NCBI RefSeq assembly: GCF_002332255.1
Contig: NZ_NRGW01000001.1
Span: 3,286,001 to 3,350,000, forward strand
Reading direction: 5' to 3'
DNA: 64,000 nucleotides
DNA from: Halomonas sp. JB37
Lineage (GTDB): Bacteria; Pseudomonadota; Gammaproteobacteria; Pseudomonadales; Halomonadaceae
Shown here one piece after another: positions 17,353-25,998 of this stretch. The position numbers and the translations under genes were made by a program. Each line of letters opens with the position of its first letter. Positions within the stretch are counted from its first letter, which is position 1. The notes beneath the pieces are model-generated. The model worked only from the letters and a program-made list of their open reading frames with translations, was not told where the DNA came from and made no database searches.

Positions 17353-19056
17353 ATGTTGCGAATCCTCCATTCGCTGCCTCGCACGCACAAATTATTACTG
17401 TTACCCGTGGCTACTATGGTCACAGTGCTAGGCACACAGAAGTTAGTCACTACTTATCATGATCTAAACCAGTCATATACACCGTTAGAAAGCGTGCTAG
17501 TGCCGCTGCCTAGCGATTCGGCACCGGGCGTTCCTTCATTAAGTCAAGAACGCACCCCGGTGGCTGAAGCGATCGATCGTGCCTCACGCGCCCTCGACGC
17601 CACCCGCGGAAACATCCCTCTCAGCGATCTAGCGGTTACTGAGGTCGTTGATCTTGACGTCATTTCCAAGGCCGAAGCTGATATAGCTAGTCAGCCGACG
17701 CTGGGCAGTAATCTAGCCGCCGTTAGCACCATTACACCCAACACAGTAGCGCTGGGTGTATCTTCGCTTGATAGCGGTGCCCTGCACATGGCAGTGGTCG
17801 TTGGCACGTTAACGAGCGGCATGTTGGACGTAGATAGCGCATCTTCAATGGAAATTGCCGATGCCACCTCGTATGAAGACTATGGCATTGAGCTATTCGA
17901 TGACGTTTCGTTTCTGAATTTAGAACTAGCGGCAGAAGAGCCGTTTGTGCCCGTATGGAAAACGCATATTGTTGAATCCGGCGAAACATTCGCCGTGCTG
18001 GCGCAAGATCAGCTAGGCCTTGGCTATAGTGAAGTGCTCACCCTGCTTGAAGACTTACCCGATCAGCGCTTGTTAACCAACTGGCGCGCCGGGCATAGCT
18101 TTGATTACCAGTTGGATGAAGACGGCCGTTTACTGTCGCTACGCATGATGAAAAACACCCGCGAAGGTGTCATGTTAGAGCGTGATGCCGACCAGTACGC
18201 GATTACCGCTATTGAGCGTCAGGGTGAACCTGTTCAACGCCTTTATGCGGGTAGCGTCAGCGGCAGTTTTGCACGTTCGGCCCAGGCCACCGGCTTAAAT
18301 AGCGGCTCAGTGACTGAATTAACCAAGATACTTGAGAAAAAACTCGATTTCCGACGTGATAGCCGTCGTGGTGACCGTTTCCAAGTACTGGTTGAGTCAG
18401 ACATGATTGATGGCGAAACCCTGGAATCTCGCGTATTAGCCGTTAAGTATGACGGCGAACGCATGGATTTGACCGTGGTACGCAATCTGAACGACAACAA
18501 CTTCTATACGCCCGAAGGTGGAAGTCTGGATCCTGCGTTCGCGCGCCATCCCTTTGATGGCAGCTACCGCTTAAGCTCTAACTTCAACCCCAACAGAAAG
18601 CATCCCATCACGGGGCGAGTCAGCCCACATAACGGCACCGATTTTGCTATGCCCATTGGCACCGCGGTTCTCGCCCCCGCGAACGGTCGCGTTGAGCGCG
18701 TTAGCAACCACCCTGCTGCCGGGCGATATATTGTAGTTCGACACGACAACGGATACCGCACGCGCTACCTACACCTTTCTAGCCAGCTGGTTAACCAGGG
18801 CGACCGCGTGACCATGGGTGAGCGTATCGCGCTTTCCGGCAATACAGGCCGCAGCACCGGCCCGCACCTGCATTATGAAGTCATCGTTAATAATGCACCG
18901 GTAGACGCCCTGACCGTTAGTCTTCCCGAGAACAGCAGCTTAAGCGGCGATACACTGGTCGCCTTCCAGAGCCAGGCAGAGCCAATGCTGGCCACGTTGG
19001 AAAGCGGCGAAACCGGCCCGGTTAGCGTTGCGAACTACCAGCAAAACGATGATTAA
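17353..19056 (+). CDS. M23 family murein endopeptidase (MepM-like)
   Basis: Envelope zinc endopeptidase of 567 aa that would cut peptidoglycan cross-bridges. A basic N-terminus and one hydrophobic segment (KLLLLPVATMVTVLG) anchor or export it. An OapA/LysM-like region lies around residues 190-260 (HIVESGETFAVLAQDQLGLG). The C-terminal M23 domain shows PHNGTDFAMPIGT (His and Asp ligands), HDNGYRTRYLHLSS and GPHLHYEV (HxH). The ATG at 17353 is chosen because the basic-hydrophobic signal starts there; its Shine-Dalgarno is weak. Together with the two L,D-transpeptidase-type genes downstream it forms a cell-wall group. Confidence 0.85.
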   Translation: MLRILHSLPRTHKLLLLPVATMVTVLGTQKLVTTYHDLNQSYTPLESVLVPLPSDSAPGVPSLSQERTPVAEAIDRASRALDATRGNIPLSDLAVTEVVDLDVISKAEADIASQPTLGSNLAAVSTITPNTVALGVSSLDSGALHMAVVVGTLTSGMLDVDSASSMEIADATSYEDYGIELFDDVSFLNLELAAEEPFVPVWKTHIVESGETFAVLAQDQLGLGYSEVLTLLEDLPDQRLLTNWRAGHSFDYQLDEDGRLLSLRMMKNTREGVMLERDADQYAITAIERQGEPVQRLYAGSVSGSFARSAQATGLNSGSVTELTKILEKKLDFRRDSRRGDRFQVLVESDMIDGETLESRVLAVKYDGERMDLTVVRNLNDNNFYTPEGGSLDPAFARHPFDGSYRLSSNFNPNRKHPITGRVSPHNGTDFAMPIGTAVLAPANGRVERVSNHPAAGRYIVVRHDNGYRTRYLHLSSQLVNQGDRVTMGERIALSGNTGRSTGPHLHYEVIVNNAPVDALTVSLPENSSLSGDTLVAFQSQAEPMLATLESGETGPVSVANYQQNDD

Positions 19057-19125
19057 TGTTTATATTGACTAACAAGGCCTAGATGAACAGCAAGGGCCTT
19101 GCTAGCCACTAACTTACTAACGCTG

Positions 19126-19168
19126 ACAATACAAAACACCGCCCAATTGAGGCGGTGTTTTGTATTGT
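19126..19168. terminator. Bidirectional terminator between M23 and LdtD genes
   Basis: Perfect 18-bp stem (19126-19143 with 19151-19168) around the loop CAATTGA, with T-rich 3' arms in both orientations, between convergent genes. Confidence 0.93.
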
Positions 19169-19199
19169 ACTGGATACCCAGATATTGCTGAGGCCATAG

Positions 19200-20846
19200 T
19201 TAGCTTGAGGGTAGCGCACGCTGTAACGCCGTCAGCAGTGTCGCATCGCGTCGATAGATATCAGGCCTAAACTCTACCTCTCCCTGCTCATTCGGCCAGG
19301 CGGTTAAATAATGCAGCGCCACGGGTATCCGCTGAGTCAGGCTCACATTGCGATCACTGCCCCCACTTAGCAGGCTGCTCATTTGATAACGGCTGCCGGT
19401 ATCTTGCAGCAGCATCTGCGCAAGCTCGGCCACCCCCTCGACGCGAATGCAGCCGGAGCTTAACGCACGCTGGTCGCGCTGAAACAGGCCGCGGGCAGGC
19501 GTGTCGTGTAAATAGATCATGTCGTTATTAGGAAAGCGCACGACCACGCGCCCTAGCGGGTTACCCACACCGGCCACCTGGCGCAACATAACGCCGCCTG
19601 GGCGCTGCCAGTCAATCTCCTCAGCAATCAGCGGCACGCCCGCTGGGCTAATCACCTGAATATTTTGACGCGCCAAATAACCGATATCCGCCCGCACGCG
19701 AGGCAATACGTCCTCACGCATAATAGTGGGCGGTATTGTCCAAGAAGGATTAATGGTTAGATGACTGATCGCCGAGTGGATAATGGGCGTTTCACGGCTT
19801 GGCGACCCTACCACCACGCGCGCATCCCACTGCTGACCATTAGGACGCACGTAGTGCATTCGGTAGCCCGCAATGTCGACCCACACACGCGGCTCGGCAA
19901 ACTGCATTGGACGTATCCAGCGCGCGCGCTCTAAGTTGACACGCAGCTGATCAATACGCGTGGCAACCGATGTATTTAACGCCAAGCGCGTTTGCTCACC
20001 GACCACCCCATCAGCTTGCAATAAGTGACGCCGCTGAAAGCGTCTCACGGCCGTTTCCAGTGACGCATCAAAAAGGCGCCGATTGGTTGCCGTGCCCTTC
20101 ACTCCAATCAGTGGATAAGCACCGCTGTCGGCTACCAATAAATCGGTATCGCCCCAGAGAGCTAAGCGCTGGCGAAGTACAACGACATCATCTGTTTCGT
20201 CGCCTGGGCGGAGTGACTCCTCCCGCGCGGCCAAGTAAGGCGTGCTGCTCAGATCAGCCAACTGGTAATGTTGCTTTAAGGCATCGCGCAACTGCTGATA
20301 TTCAGCCGATGAGGGACGGGCCAGCGCGATAGCGTCTTCCAGCTTATTATCCTCAATGGCATGCACAACGCGCAGCAGTGAGTATCCGCGCGCGGCGCGC
20401 GGCGCGTCCCAATGGGGCTCAACATCCCGCGGGTCGACCTTGCCACGCTCTACATGATCCAGCGCCAGCAGCAGCGACTGGGTTGCCTTGATATCAAATG
20501 CCGCCTGCGCCGACACTCCTAAGGTCTGGCTACGATGAAATTCATTGAGCAACGTGTCGGCGTGATAATCCATTGGCGCCAAGCCGTCACTTTCCAAGCC
20601 ATTCAACGCAGCCACCAACGACTCAACCGTTAAGACAGCCTGCCAAACCGGCTGACCGTCACGCAGTTGATAAAACTCGGCAATGGGTAGATGCTGCTCT
20701 TCGGCAGTGATTAGCTGCTGCGCTAACGCTTGCTGCAATGGCGCTGAGTCTGCATATGCACTGTTAATACCTAAAGCACTGTGGGTAAGCGTTAGGCACA
20801 GGGCGGTTCCCAGCGCCCATCGTTTTAGTGGCTGCATCTCGTTCAT
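19200..20846 (-). CDS. L,D-transpeptidase, YcbB/LdtD type
   Basis: Periplasmic transpeptidase making 3-3 cross-links in peptidoglycan. 548 aa, with a signal peptide (ALGTALCLTLTHSALG to about residue 32) and the long scaffold domain typical of LdtD. A peptidoglycan-binding helix set lies around residues 215-285 (FDASLETAVRRFQRRHLLQADGVVG). The YkuD catalytic domain is C-terminal, with HDTPARGLF and the active-site Cys466 in RALSSGCIRV. An AAGGAG site precedes the ATG at 20846. It is divergent from the YkuD_2 gene, with 105 bp between starts. Confidence 0.93.
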   Translation of the reverse strand: MNEMQPLKRWALGTALCLTLTHSALGINSAYADSAPLQQALAQQLITAEEQHLPIAEFYQLRDGQPVWQAVLTVESLVAALNGLESDGLAPMDYHADTLLNEFHRSQTLGVSAQAAFDIKATQSLLLALDHVERGKVDPRDVEPHWDAPRAARGYSLLRVVHAIEDNKLEDAIALARPSSAEYQQLRDALKQHYQLADLSSTPYLAAREESLRPGDETDDVVVLRQRLALWGDTDLLVADSGAYPLIGVKGTATNRRLFDASLETAVRRFQRRHLLQADGVVGEQTRLALNTSVATRIDQLRVNLERARWIRPMQFAEPRVWVDIAGYRMHYVRPNGQQWDARVVVGSPSRETPIIHSAISHLTINPSWTIPPTIMREDVLPRVRADIGYLARQNIQVISPAGVPLIAEEIDWQRPGGVMLRQVAGVGNPLGRVVVRFPNNDMIYLHDTPARGLFQRDQRALSSGCIRVEGVAELAQMLLQDTGSRYQMSSLLSGGSDRNVSLTQRIPVALHYLTAWPNEQGEVEFRPDIYRRDATLLTALQRALPSS

Positions 20847-20951
20847 CGCTCTCTCCTTGCGTTACTATCGCGTTCCACACTAGCCGCCCCGTCTTTTTAT
20901 CTTAGTCGGCTGTGGTCATCATGACTGATATTGTTTGCAGGATCGATTTAT

Positions 20952-21674
20952 ATGGCGCTTCGTTTAAAACTTATCATGCTGCTATGTTTTCCTTTTTTAG
21001 CATTATTTACATTACCGCTATACGCCGCCGGCTTCTTTGCTCAGGTTGCCTCAACGCCGCCTCCCGGCGTGCCACCGTTACAGCATCAGTTGCTGCAGCT
21101 GGCTCCTCAGGCAACGCATCAGGCGCTGCGCTTGGCTGCCCAAGCACTTAACTGCGCGGCACCGAATGCCGAGCGTCTGGCGGTGATCGACTACTCGCTG
21201 CCGTCTACCGAGCCACGTCTGTGGGTATTTGATTTGCGCCAGCATCAACTGCTCTTTGAAGAGCTGGTTTCACATGGTCAGGGCTCCGGCGACATGCAGG
21301 CGGAAACTTTCTCCAATACGCCTGACAGCCACCAGTCGAGCCTGGGGCTATTTCGTACGATGAACAGTTACTACGGCAGCAACGGCTATTCACTGCGTTT
21401 AGAAGGCCTTGAGCCCAACGTCAATGATCTAGCGTATGAACGCGCCATTGTCATTCACGGCGCGGACTACGTGAGCGATGCCTTTATCACTCAAACGGGC
21501 CGGTTAGGACGCAGTCATGGCTGCCCGGCCGTTCGTGAAGATGTGACGTATCCGCTCATCGACAGCCTTAAAGAGGATCAGTATGTTTTCGCCTATTATC
21601 CCGATGCCGAGTGGCTGGCCACCTCTGCCTTTCTAGGCTGCACAGCGGCCAACGATCAGATTGCTCGCCGCTAA
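20952..21674 (+). CDS. Exported YkuD_2 (L,D-transpeptidase-like) protein
   Basis: 240-aa exported protein with a signal peptide (MLLCFPFLALFTLPLYA, residues 8-24). The catalytic-type region contains VIHGADYVSD and GRLGRSHGCPAV, giving the HxxGxxxxHGC-like arrangement of the YkuD_2 family, a branch of L,D-transpeptidases whose reaction has not been settled. The ATG at 20952 follows CAGGA; an upstream TTG at 20931 is in frame but less likely. It shares a short divergent promoter region with the ldtD-type gene. Confidence 0.85.
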   Translation: MALRLKLIMLLCFPFLALFTLPLYAAGFFAQVASTPPPGVPPLQHQLLQLAPQATHQALRLAAQALNCAAPNAERLAVIDYSLPSTEPRLWVFDLRQHQLLFEELVSHGQGSGDMQAETFSNTPDSHQSSLGLFRTMNSYYGSNGYSLRLEGLEPNVNDLAYERAIVIHGADYVSDAFITQTGRLGRSHGCPAVREDVTYPLIDSLKEDQYVFAYYPDAEWLATSAFLGCTAANDQIARR

Positions 21675-21797
21675 GCTCGCGGCATGTGCGCACCAATAGC
21701 ATTTCGTTTTCACGCACGGCCTATGCCATGCTGCCCCCACAGCAACTCTATTTTTTATCAGTTCTATTTCTTCATCCGTCGCAATGGGAAACAGCAT

Positions 21798-22679
21798 ATG
21801 ACCAACGTCAAAAAGCTAGACCTCGCCTTACAAGGTGGTGGCGCCCACGGCGCTTATACCTGGGGAGTGATTGATCGCCTGCTGGCGGATGATCGCATTG
21901 AAATAGAGGGCATCAGCGGCACCAGCGCCGGGGCAATGAACGGCGTAGTCATGGCCGATGCGCTGACCCGAGGCGATAAACAAACCGCCCGACAAGCGCT
22001 GCACGACTTCTGGCAAGCGGTCAGCCGCGCAGGTATGGCCAGCCCCATTCGCCGCTCCCCCATGGATATGCTGACCGGCAACTGGAGCCTTGACCAATCG
22101 CCCGGCTTTGTCGCCATGGACTTATTAAGTCGCGTATTGTCGCCCTACCAGCTTAATCCGCTGAACGTTAATCCGCTGCGCGACATAGTGGCCAGCCATA
22201 TTGATTTTGAGCGGGTTCGACAATGCCAGCAGCTCAAGCTATTTATCACGGCGACCAACGTGCGCACGGGAAAACAGCGCGTGTTTCGCCGCGAAGAAAT
22301 GAGCGTTGATGCGGTAATGGCCTCGGCCTGCCTGCCCTTTATGTTCCAAGCCGTAGAAATCGATGGTGAGGCCTACTGGGACGGCGGCTATATGGGCAAT
22401 CCCGCCCTGTTTCCGTTAATGGAAGAGTGCGGTGCGCGGGATATCCTTCTCATACAAATTAATCCCATTAGCCGCGATGAGATACCCACCTCCGCCTCGG
22501 CGATTATGAATCGCCTTAACGAAATCACGTTTAACTCAGCGCTGATAAAAGAGATCCGAATGATCGCGCTGCTTAAGCATGCCCTTGAAGAGCAAGGTAT
22601 TACAAACTGCTATCAGCAGGCACTGTTTCATCGCATCAGCGGTGAACAAGCGCTTGAAGAGCTCTCCGTTTCCAGTTAA
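21798..22679 (+). CDS. Patatin-like phospholipase, truncated by in-frame TAA
   Basis: 293-aa product with the patatin serine hydrolase core: oxyanion loop LQGGGAHGAYTWG (residues 11-23), nucleophile Ser43 in GISGTSAGAMNG and the catalytic aspartate in YWDGGYMGNP near residue 195. It would hydrolyse acyl esters in the cytosol. The frame stays open for 45 further codons after the TAA at 22677-22679 and codes for sequence typical of the family's C-terminus, so the gene appears cut by one nonsense change. The catalytic domain is complete, so activity may persist. The ATG at 21798 follows GGGAA. Confidence 0.85.
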   Translation: MTNVKKLDLALQGGGAHGAYTWGVIDRLLADDRIEIEGISGTSAGAMNGVVMADALTRGDKQTARQALHDFWQAVSRAGMASPIRRSPMDMLTGNWSLDQSPGFVAMDLLSRVLSPYQLNPLNVNPLRDIVASHIDFERVRQCQQLKLFITATNVRTGKQRVFRREEMSVDAVMASACLPFMFQAVEIDGEAYWDGGYMGNPALFPLMEECGARDILLIQINPISRDEIPTSASAIMNRLNEITFNSALIKEIRMIALLKHALEEQGITNCYQQALFHRISGEQALEELSVSS

Positions 22680-22817
22680 TCCAATTCTGAGTGGGCTTTT
22701 TTATGCCACCTCTTTGAACACGGCCAGGCCGCCGCCGAACGCTGGTTGAGCGAGAATTTCGACGCTATTGGCGACCACTCCACGCTGGATATAGATACGG
22801 TTTATCTGAATGAATAA
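22680..22817 (+). pseudogene. Detached C-terminal tail of the patatin-like gene
   Basis: In the same frame as the upstream gene, codons after the TAA read SNSEWAFLCHLFEHG then QAAAERWLSENFDAIGDHST and LDIDTVYLNE before a second TAA at 22815-22817. The pattern AAERWL..(N/H)(F/Y)DAIG..STLD is what the ends of bacterial patatin-like proteins look like. A single-base change (for example AAA to TAA) would explain the break. A sequencing error is the main alternative. Confidence 0.75.
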
Positions 22818-22869
22818 GCAACGCCACGAATAGGCTCGCTCATATATTTTCAACTTGCCCCTACTGCTA

Positions 22870-22886
22870 AGCACCAAGATGCCGCA
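22870..22886 (+). promoter_or_regulatory. Possible NtrC site upstream of narK
   Basis: AGCACCAAGATGCCGCA resembles the NtrC consensus (TGCACCA, 3 nt, TGGTGCA), with one good half-site and one weaker. It lies about 140 bp before the start predicted from the sigma-54 element. Confidence 0.35.
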
Positions 22887-22991
22887 GAGCTGATATCGCG
22901 TGCCCAATCATGCAGCATAGTGATGGGATTGATCCGCTTCAAACACCTTTCTAAAAAAATAAGATTATGATTTTTAAAAATAAATAGGCAA

Positions 22992-23009
22992 CTGGCAAAC
23001 TACCTGCAT
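22992..23009 (+). promoter_or_regulatory. Sigma-54 promoter candidate for narK
   Basis: CTGGCAAACTACCTGCAT has TGGC, 7 nt, then CTGC, with GG and GC ten bases apart (22994-22995 and 23006-23007). It predicts a start near 23019. That start would remove part of the 5' arm of the first hairpin described in this leader. Confidence 0.5.
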
Positions 23010-23011
23010 AA

Positions 23012-23091
23012 CTCCTACCAGTGGTGGTAGGCGTGGACCAGGCCCAACAGGGTACGAGTGCGTCGAAACTGACCTTCAATGATGAAGGCAT
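23012..23091 (+). promoter_or_regulatory. narK leader with two hexaloop hairpins (possible ANTAR target)
   Basis: Hairpin 1 is CCTACC-AGTGGT-GGTAGG (23014-23031) and hairpin 2 is CCTTC-AATGAT-GAAGG (23073-23088). Both have six-base loops with A at position 1 and G at position 4, the pattern recognised by ANTAR-domain proteins, and the ANTAR regulator gene nasR lies just downstream. I find no clear T-tract terminator here. The 3' arm of hairpin 2 (GGCAT, 23087-23091) could instead pair with ATGCC at 23155-23159, close to the narK ribosome site. The sigma-54 candidate conflicts with hairpin 1. Confidence 0.45.
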
Positions 23092-23172
23092 GTTCTCGTC
23101 AATTGTTTGCGCGGCGCGGTTTTGATCAGCGTTGTGTAACAAAAAACTCGTTTTATGCCCTGTGAGGCCATC

Positions 23173-24525
23173 ATGGACATTCGCAATAAAGCCAACCGCA
23201 TTCGACTGTTTAATTTTTCCACACCGCAAATGCGCGCTTTTCACTTCTCATGGTTCGCGTTCCATATCTGCTTTTTCGGCTGGTTCGGCATCGCCCCCCT
23301 AATGGCGATTGTGCGTGAAGATCTGTCACTCACCCAAACACAAATTGGTAATACGATTATTGCCTCGGTCGCCATTACGGTGATTGTTCGGCTAGCAATT
23401 GGCATCCTTTGTGATCGAATCGGTCCACGTAAAACCTATACCGGCCTGCTGCTGTTAGGCGCCATCCCCGTGATGGGCATTGGCTTCGCCAATAGTTTTG
23501 AGACATTTCTGCTGGCACGCTTAGCCATTGGTGCCATCGGCGCTTCGTTTGTGATCACGCAATACCACACCACGATGATGTTCGCGCCTAACGTAGTGGG
23601 AACCGCTAATGCCACCAGCGCGGGCTGGGGCAACTTGGGAGGTGGCACCACACAGATTTTGATGCCTCTCATCTTCTCAGGCCTGCTGATGCTAGGTGCT
23701 AACGAAGCCTTCGGCTGGCGATTGGCGATGATGGTGCCCGGCGTGGTCATGCTGTTTACCGGCATCGGTTACTGGCTGTTCACCCAGGATGCTCCCAACG
23801 GCAACTTCAGTGAGCTGCGCGCACGAGGCGAGCTACCGGAAGCCACCGGTGAAAACGGCGCCAAGCAAAGCTTTCTAGCCGCGGCTAAGGATATACGTGT
23901 ATGGGCGCTATTCGTTGTCTATGGTCTCTGCTTCGGCGTCGAACTGACGATTAACAATATTGCGGCGATCTACTTCTTTGATAAATTTGATCTCACTTTA
24001 GCCACTGCGGGCCTGATCGCTGGCTTATTCGGGCTGATGAATATTTTTGCCCGCACGCTAGGCGGCGTCTTCTCGGATCTTTTCGCCAAGCAAAACGGTT
24101 TAAAAGGACGCGTACGCTGGCTGTTTATCGCCCTCATTTTCGAAGGCATTGCGCTGGTGGCGTTCTCACAAATGCATGTATTGAGCCTCGCCATTGGCAT
24201 CATGTTGGTGTTTAGCCTGTTTGTACAAATGGCCGAAGGTGCCACCTACGGCGTGGTGCCCTTTATCAATAAAAAAGCGCTGGGTGCGGTAGCGGGCATT
24301 GTCGGCGCGGGCGGTAACGTAGGCGCAGTGGGTGCAGCGTTCCTGTTTCGAAGCGAGAGCTTGAGCTATCAGCAGGGCCTGTTCTATTTAGGGCTTACGG
24401 TGTTGGCGCTGGCATCCTGTGTATTGCTGGTACGCTTTAGCGATGCCACCGAAGCCGAAGAGGCTAAAGCCTACCGCGATGCGGTGGGCGATGAAGTAGG
24501 CGCAGGCGCGCTATCATTGCGTTAA
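23173..24525 (+). CDS. narK: Nitrate/nitrite MFS transporter, NarK family
   Basis: Inner-membrane transporter of 450 aa with about 12 hydrophobic segments, importing nitrate or exchanging nitrate and nitrite. Family hallmarks are FGIAPLMAIVREDLSLTQTQ near the start, GILCDRIGPRKTYTG (the MFS loop), and the nitrate signatures SAGWGNLGGGTTQ and GIVGAGGNVGAVG with glycine-rich TM5 and TM11. The ATG at 23173 follows GAGG; an upstream in-frame ATG at 23155 is possible. Position next to nasR points to an assimilatory role. Confidence 0.93.
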   Translation: MDIRNKANRIRLFNFSTPQMRAFHFSWFAFHICFFGWFGIAPLMAIVREDLSLTQTQIGNTIIASVAITVIVRLAIGILCDRIGPRKTYTGLLLLGAIPVMGIGFANSFETFLLARLAIGAIGASFVITQYHTTMMFAPNVVGTANATSAGWGNLGGGTTQILMPLIFSGLLMLGANEAFGWRLAMMVPGVVMLFTGIGYWLFTQDAPNGNFSELRARGELPEATGENGAKQSFLAAAKDIRVWALFVVYGLCFGVELTINNIAAIYFFDKFDLTLATAGLIAGLFGLMNIFARTLGGVFSDLFAKQNGLKGRVRWLFIALIFEGIALVAFSQMHVLSLAIGIMLVFSLFVQMAEGATYGVVPFINKKALGAVAGIVGAGGNVGAVGAAFLFRSESLSYQQGLFYLGLTVLALASCVLLVRFSDATEAEEAKAYRDAVGDEVGAGALSLR

Positions 24526-24604
24526 GCGCTTTTAAATACACCCCTGCGCTTCACAGCGATGAGGGAGTCATGACTTTAAGCGGTACGCTACCAGGGAAAA
24601 CTCT

Positions 24605-25888
24605 ATGTCTTCAGCGCAGCAGCTGCTACTAACCGCCATCCGTTGCGATATCGATAGCCTCTCCCACCTTGCCACTACCGCTGATATTGTCGGTGACATT
24701 AGCCGCTTTATTCATATGCTACAGCGTGAGCGTGGCGCCTCCACGGTCTATCTTGCCTCTCAAGGACAGCGCTTCAAAGCACGTCGCGATAGCTACCGCC
24801 AGCACAGCGAGCAGGCTGAAACGCTAATGCGTCAGCGGTTGGAAGCGCTTAGTCAAGAGGCTCGTCCACAGGCTGCTGCTCGCCTATTGCGCCGTATCGC
24901 CGCCGTTTGGCATGCCCTTGATGAACTTGGCACGCTGCGCCAAGCCATTGATACGTTTTTGATCTCTCCCGATGCCGCGACCCAAGCGTTTAATCAGTTG
25001 ACCAGTGGGCTGCTAGCGATTGTCTTTGAAGGCGCGGACACCTCCATTGATCCCGACATTACCCGCAGCCTGGTGGCTATTTTCCACTTAATGCAAGGCA
25101 AAGAGCTGGCTGGCCAAGAGCGCGCCTGCGGTGCGTTTGGTTTTACCCATGGCCACTTTGATGAAGCACACCGCGACTTATTAAATCAGCTAGTGGCTGA
25201 TCAAACGCGTTGTTTTGATACCTTTTTGGAATTTGCCACGCCCGAAGCTCAGCAGGCTTGGCATACCGAATGCTCGCCACGTACGCTATCGGGCATCTGC
25301 CATCTACGCGACATCGCCTGCCGCCCCTCACCCAGCGCGCAGCATCCACCTAGCGACAATGCTAATACGCTGAGCGAAACCTGGTACGAACTCATGACGC
25401 TACGCATTGATTCAATGAAAACGGTCGAAGAAGCGCTTATCGATCAGTTAAGCACCCTTTGTCATCGCAAAATAGCTCAGGCCAACGCTGCGTTAGCGAA
25501 GGCTAACGTCATGCCCTTTCGCTACATGCCCGCCCCCTACGAACAGCTGCTAGCGCTAAATGACGCCCAGCCGCTCGGTCATTTGACGGCCGACGCGCTA
25601 ACGTCACCGCTAGGACGCTCGCTGATTGAACTGACCCAAGCCCAGGCGAGCCGCCTGCAAGGGCTTAGCGACGAGTTGGAAAATACCCGTAAAGCCCTGC
25701 GTGAGCGTAAACTGATTGAACGCGCTAAAGGCCTGATCATGGCACATCAAGACATGAGCGAAGAGGAGGCCTATCGGTTTTTGCGTAAAACCTCGATGGA
25801 CCAAAGCAAAAGTATGGCGGACATGGCCCAAGCCATTTTGGATCTCTCGGCCATGCTTAAACGCAAAGAAGAGCACCGCTCCCGTTAG
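24605..25888 (+). CDS. nasR: Nitrate-responsive antiterminator NasR (NIT-ANTAR)
   Basis: 427-aa cytosolic RNA-binding regulator. Residues about 35-260 form a NIT nitrate/nitrite-sensing domain (HMLQRERGASTVYLASQGQ). Residues about 355-420 form an ANTAR domain with the typical helices ERKLIERAKGLIMAHQDMSE and EEAYRFLRKTSMDQSKSMAD. In Klebsiella, NasR binds nitrate or nitrite and then grips a leader hairpin so that transcription continues into the nas operon. Candidate targets are the nasA and nirB leaders about 20 kb away and the narK leader. The gene follows narK by 79 bp. Confidence 0.92.
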   Translation: MSSAQQLLLTAIRCDIDSLSHLATTADIVGDISRFIHMLQRERGASTVYLASQGQRFKARRDSYRQHSEQAETLMRQRLEALSQEARPQAAARLLRRIAAVWHALDELGTLRQAIDTFLISPDAATQAFNQLTSGLLAIVFEGADTSIDPDITRSLVAIFHLMQGKELAGQERACGAFGFTHGHFDEAHRDLLNQLVADQTRCFDTFLEFATPEAQQAWHTECSPRTLSGICHLRDIACRPSPSAQHPPSDNANTLSETWYELMTLRIDSMKTVEEALIDQLSTLCHRKIAQANAALAKANVMPFRYMPAPYEQLLALNDAQPLGHLTADALTSPLGRSLIELTQAQASRLQGLSDELENTRKALRERKLIERAKGLIMAHQDMSEEEAYRFLRKTSMDQSKSMADMAQAILDLSAMLKRKEEHRSR

Positions 25889-25998
25889 GCCGACATAAGC
25901 TGGCATCGCATCACGTGGAATAAGCTTATGTTTGCAGGATGACCGCTCCTTGGCCATGCTAAAGGCCACCTGTTTAATCCAGCAAGGAGTGCAATCCT

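Noticed and set aside
22951..23244. Minus-strand open frame opposite the narK leader
   Set aside because: It runs antisense across the leader hairpins and narK start and has no family features.
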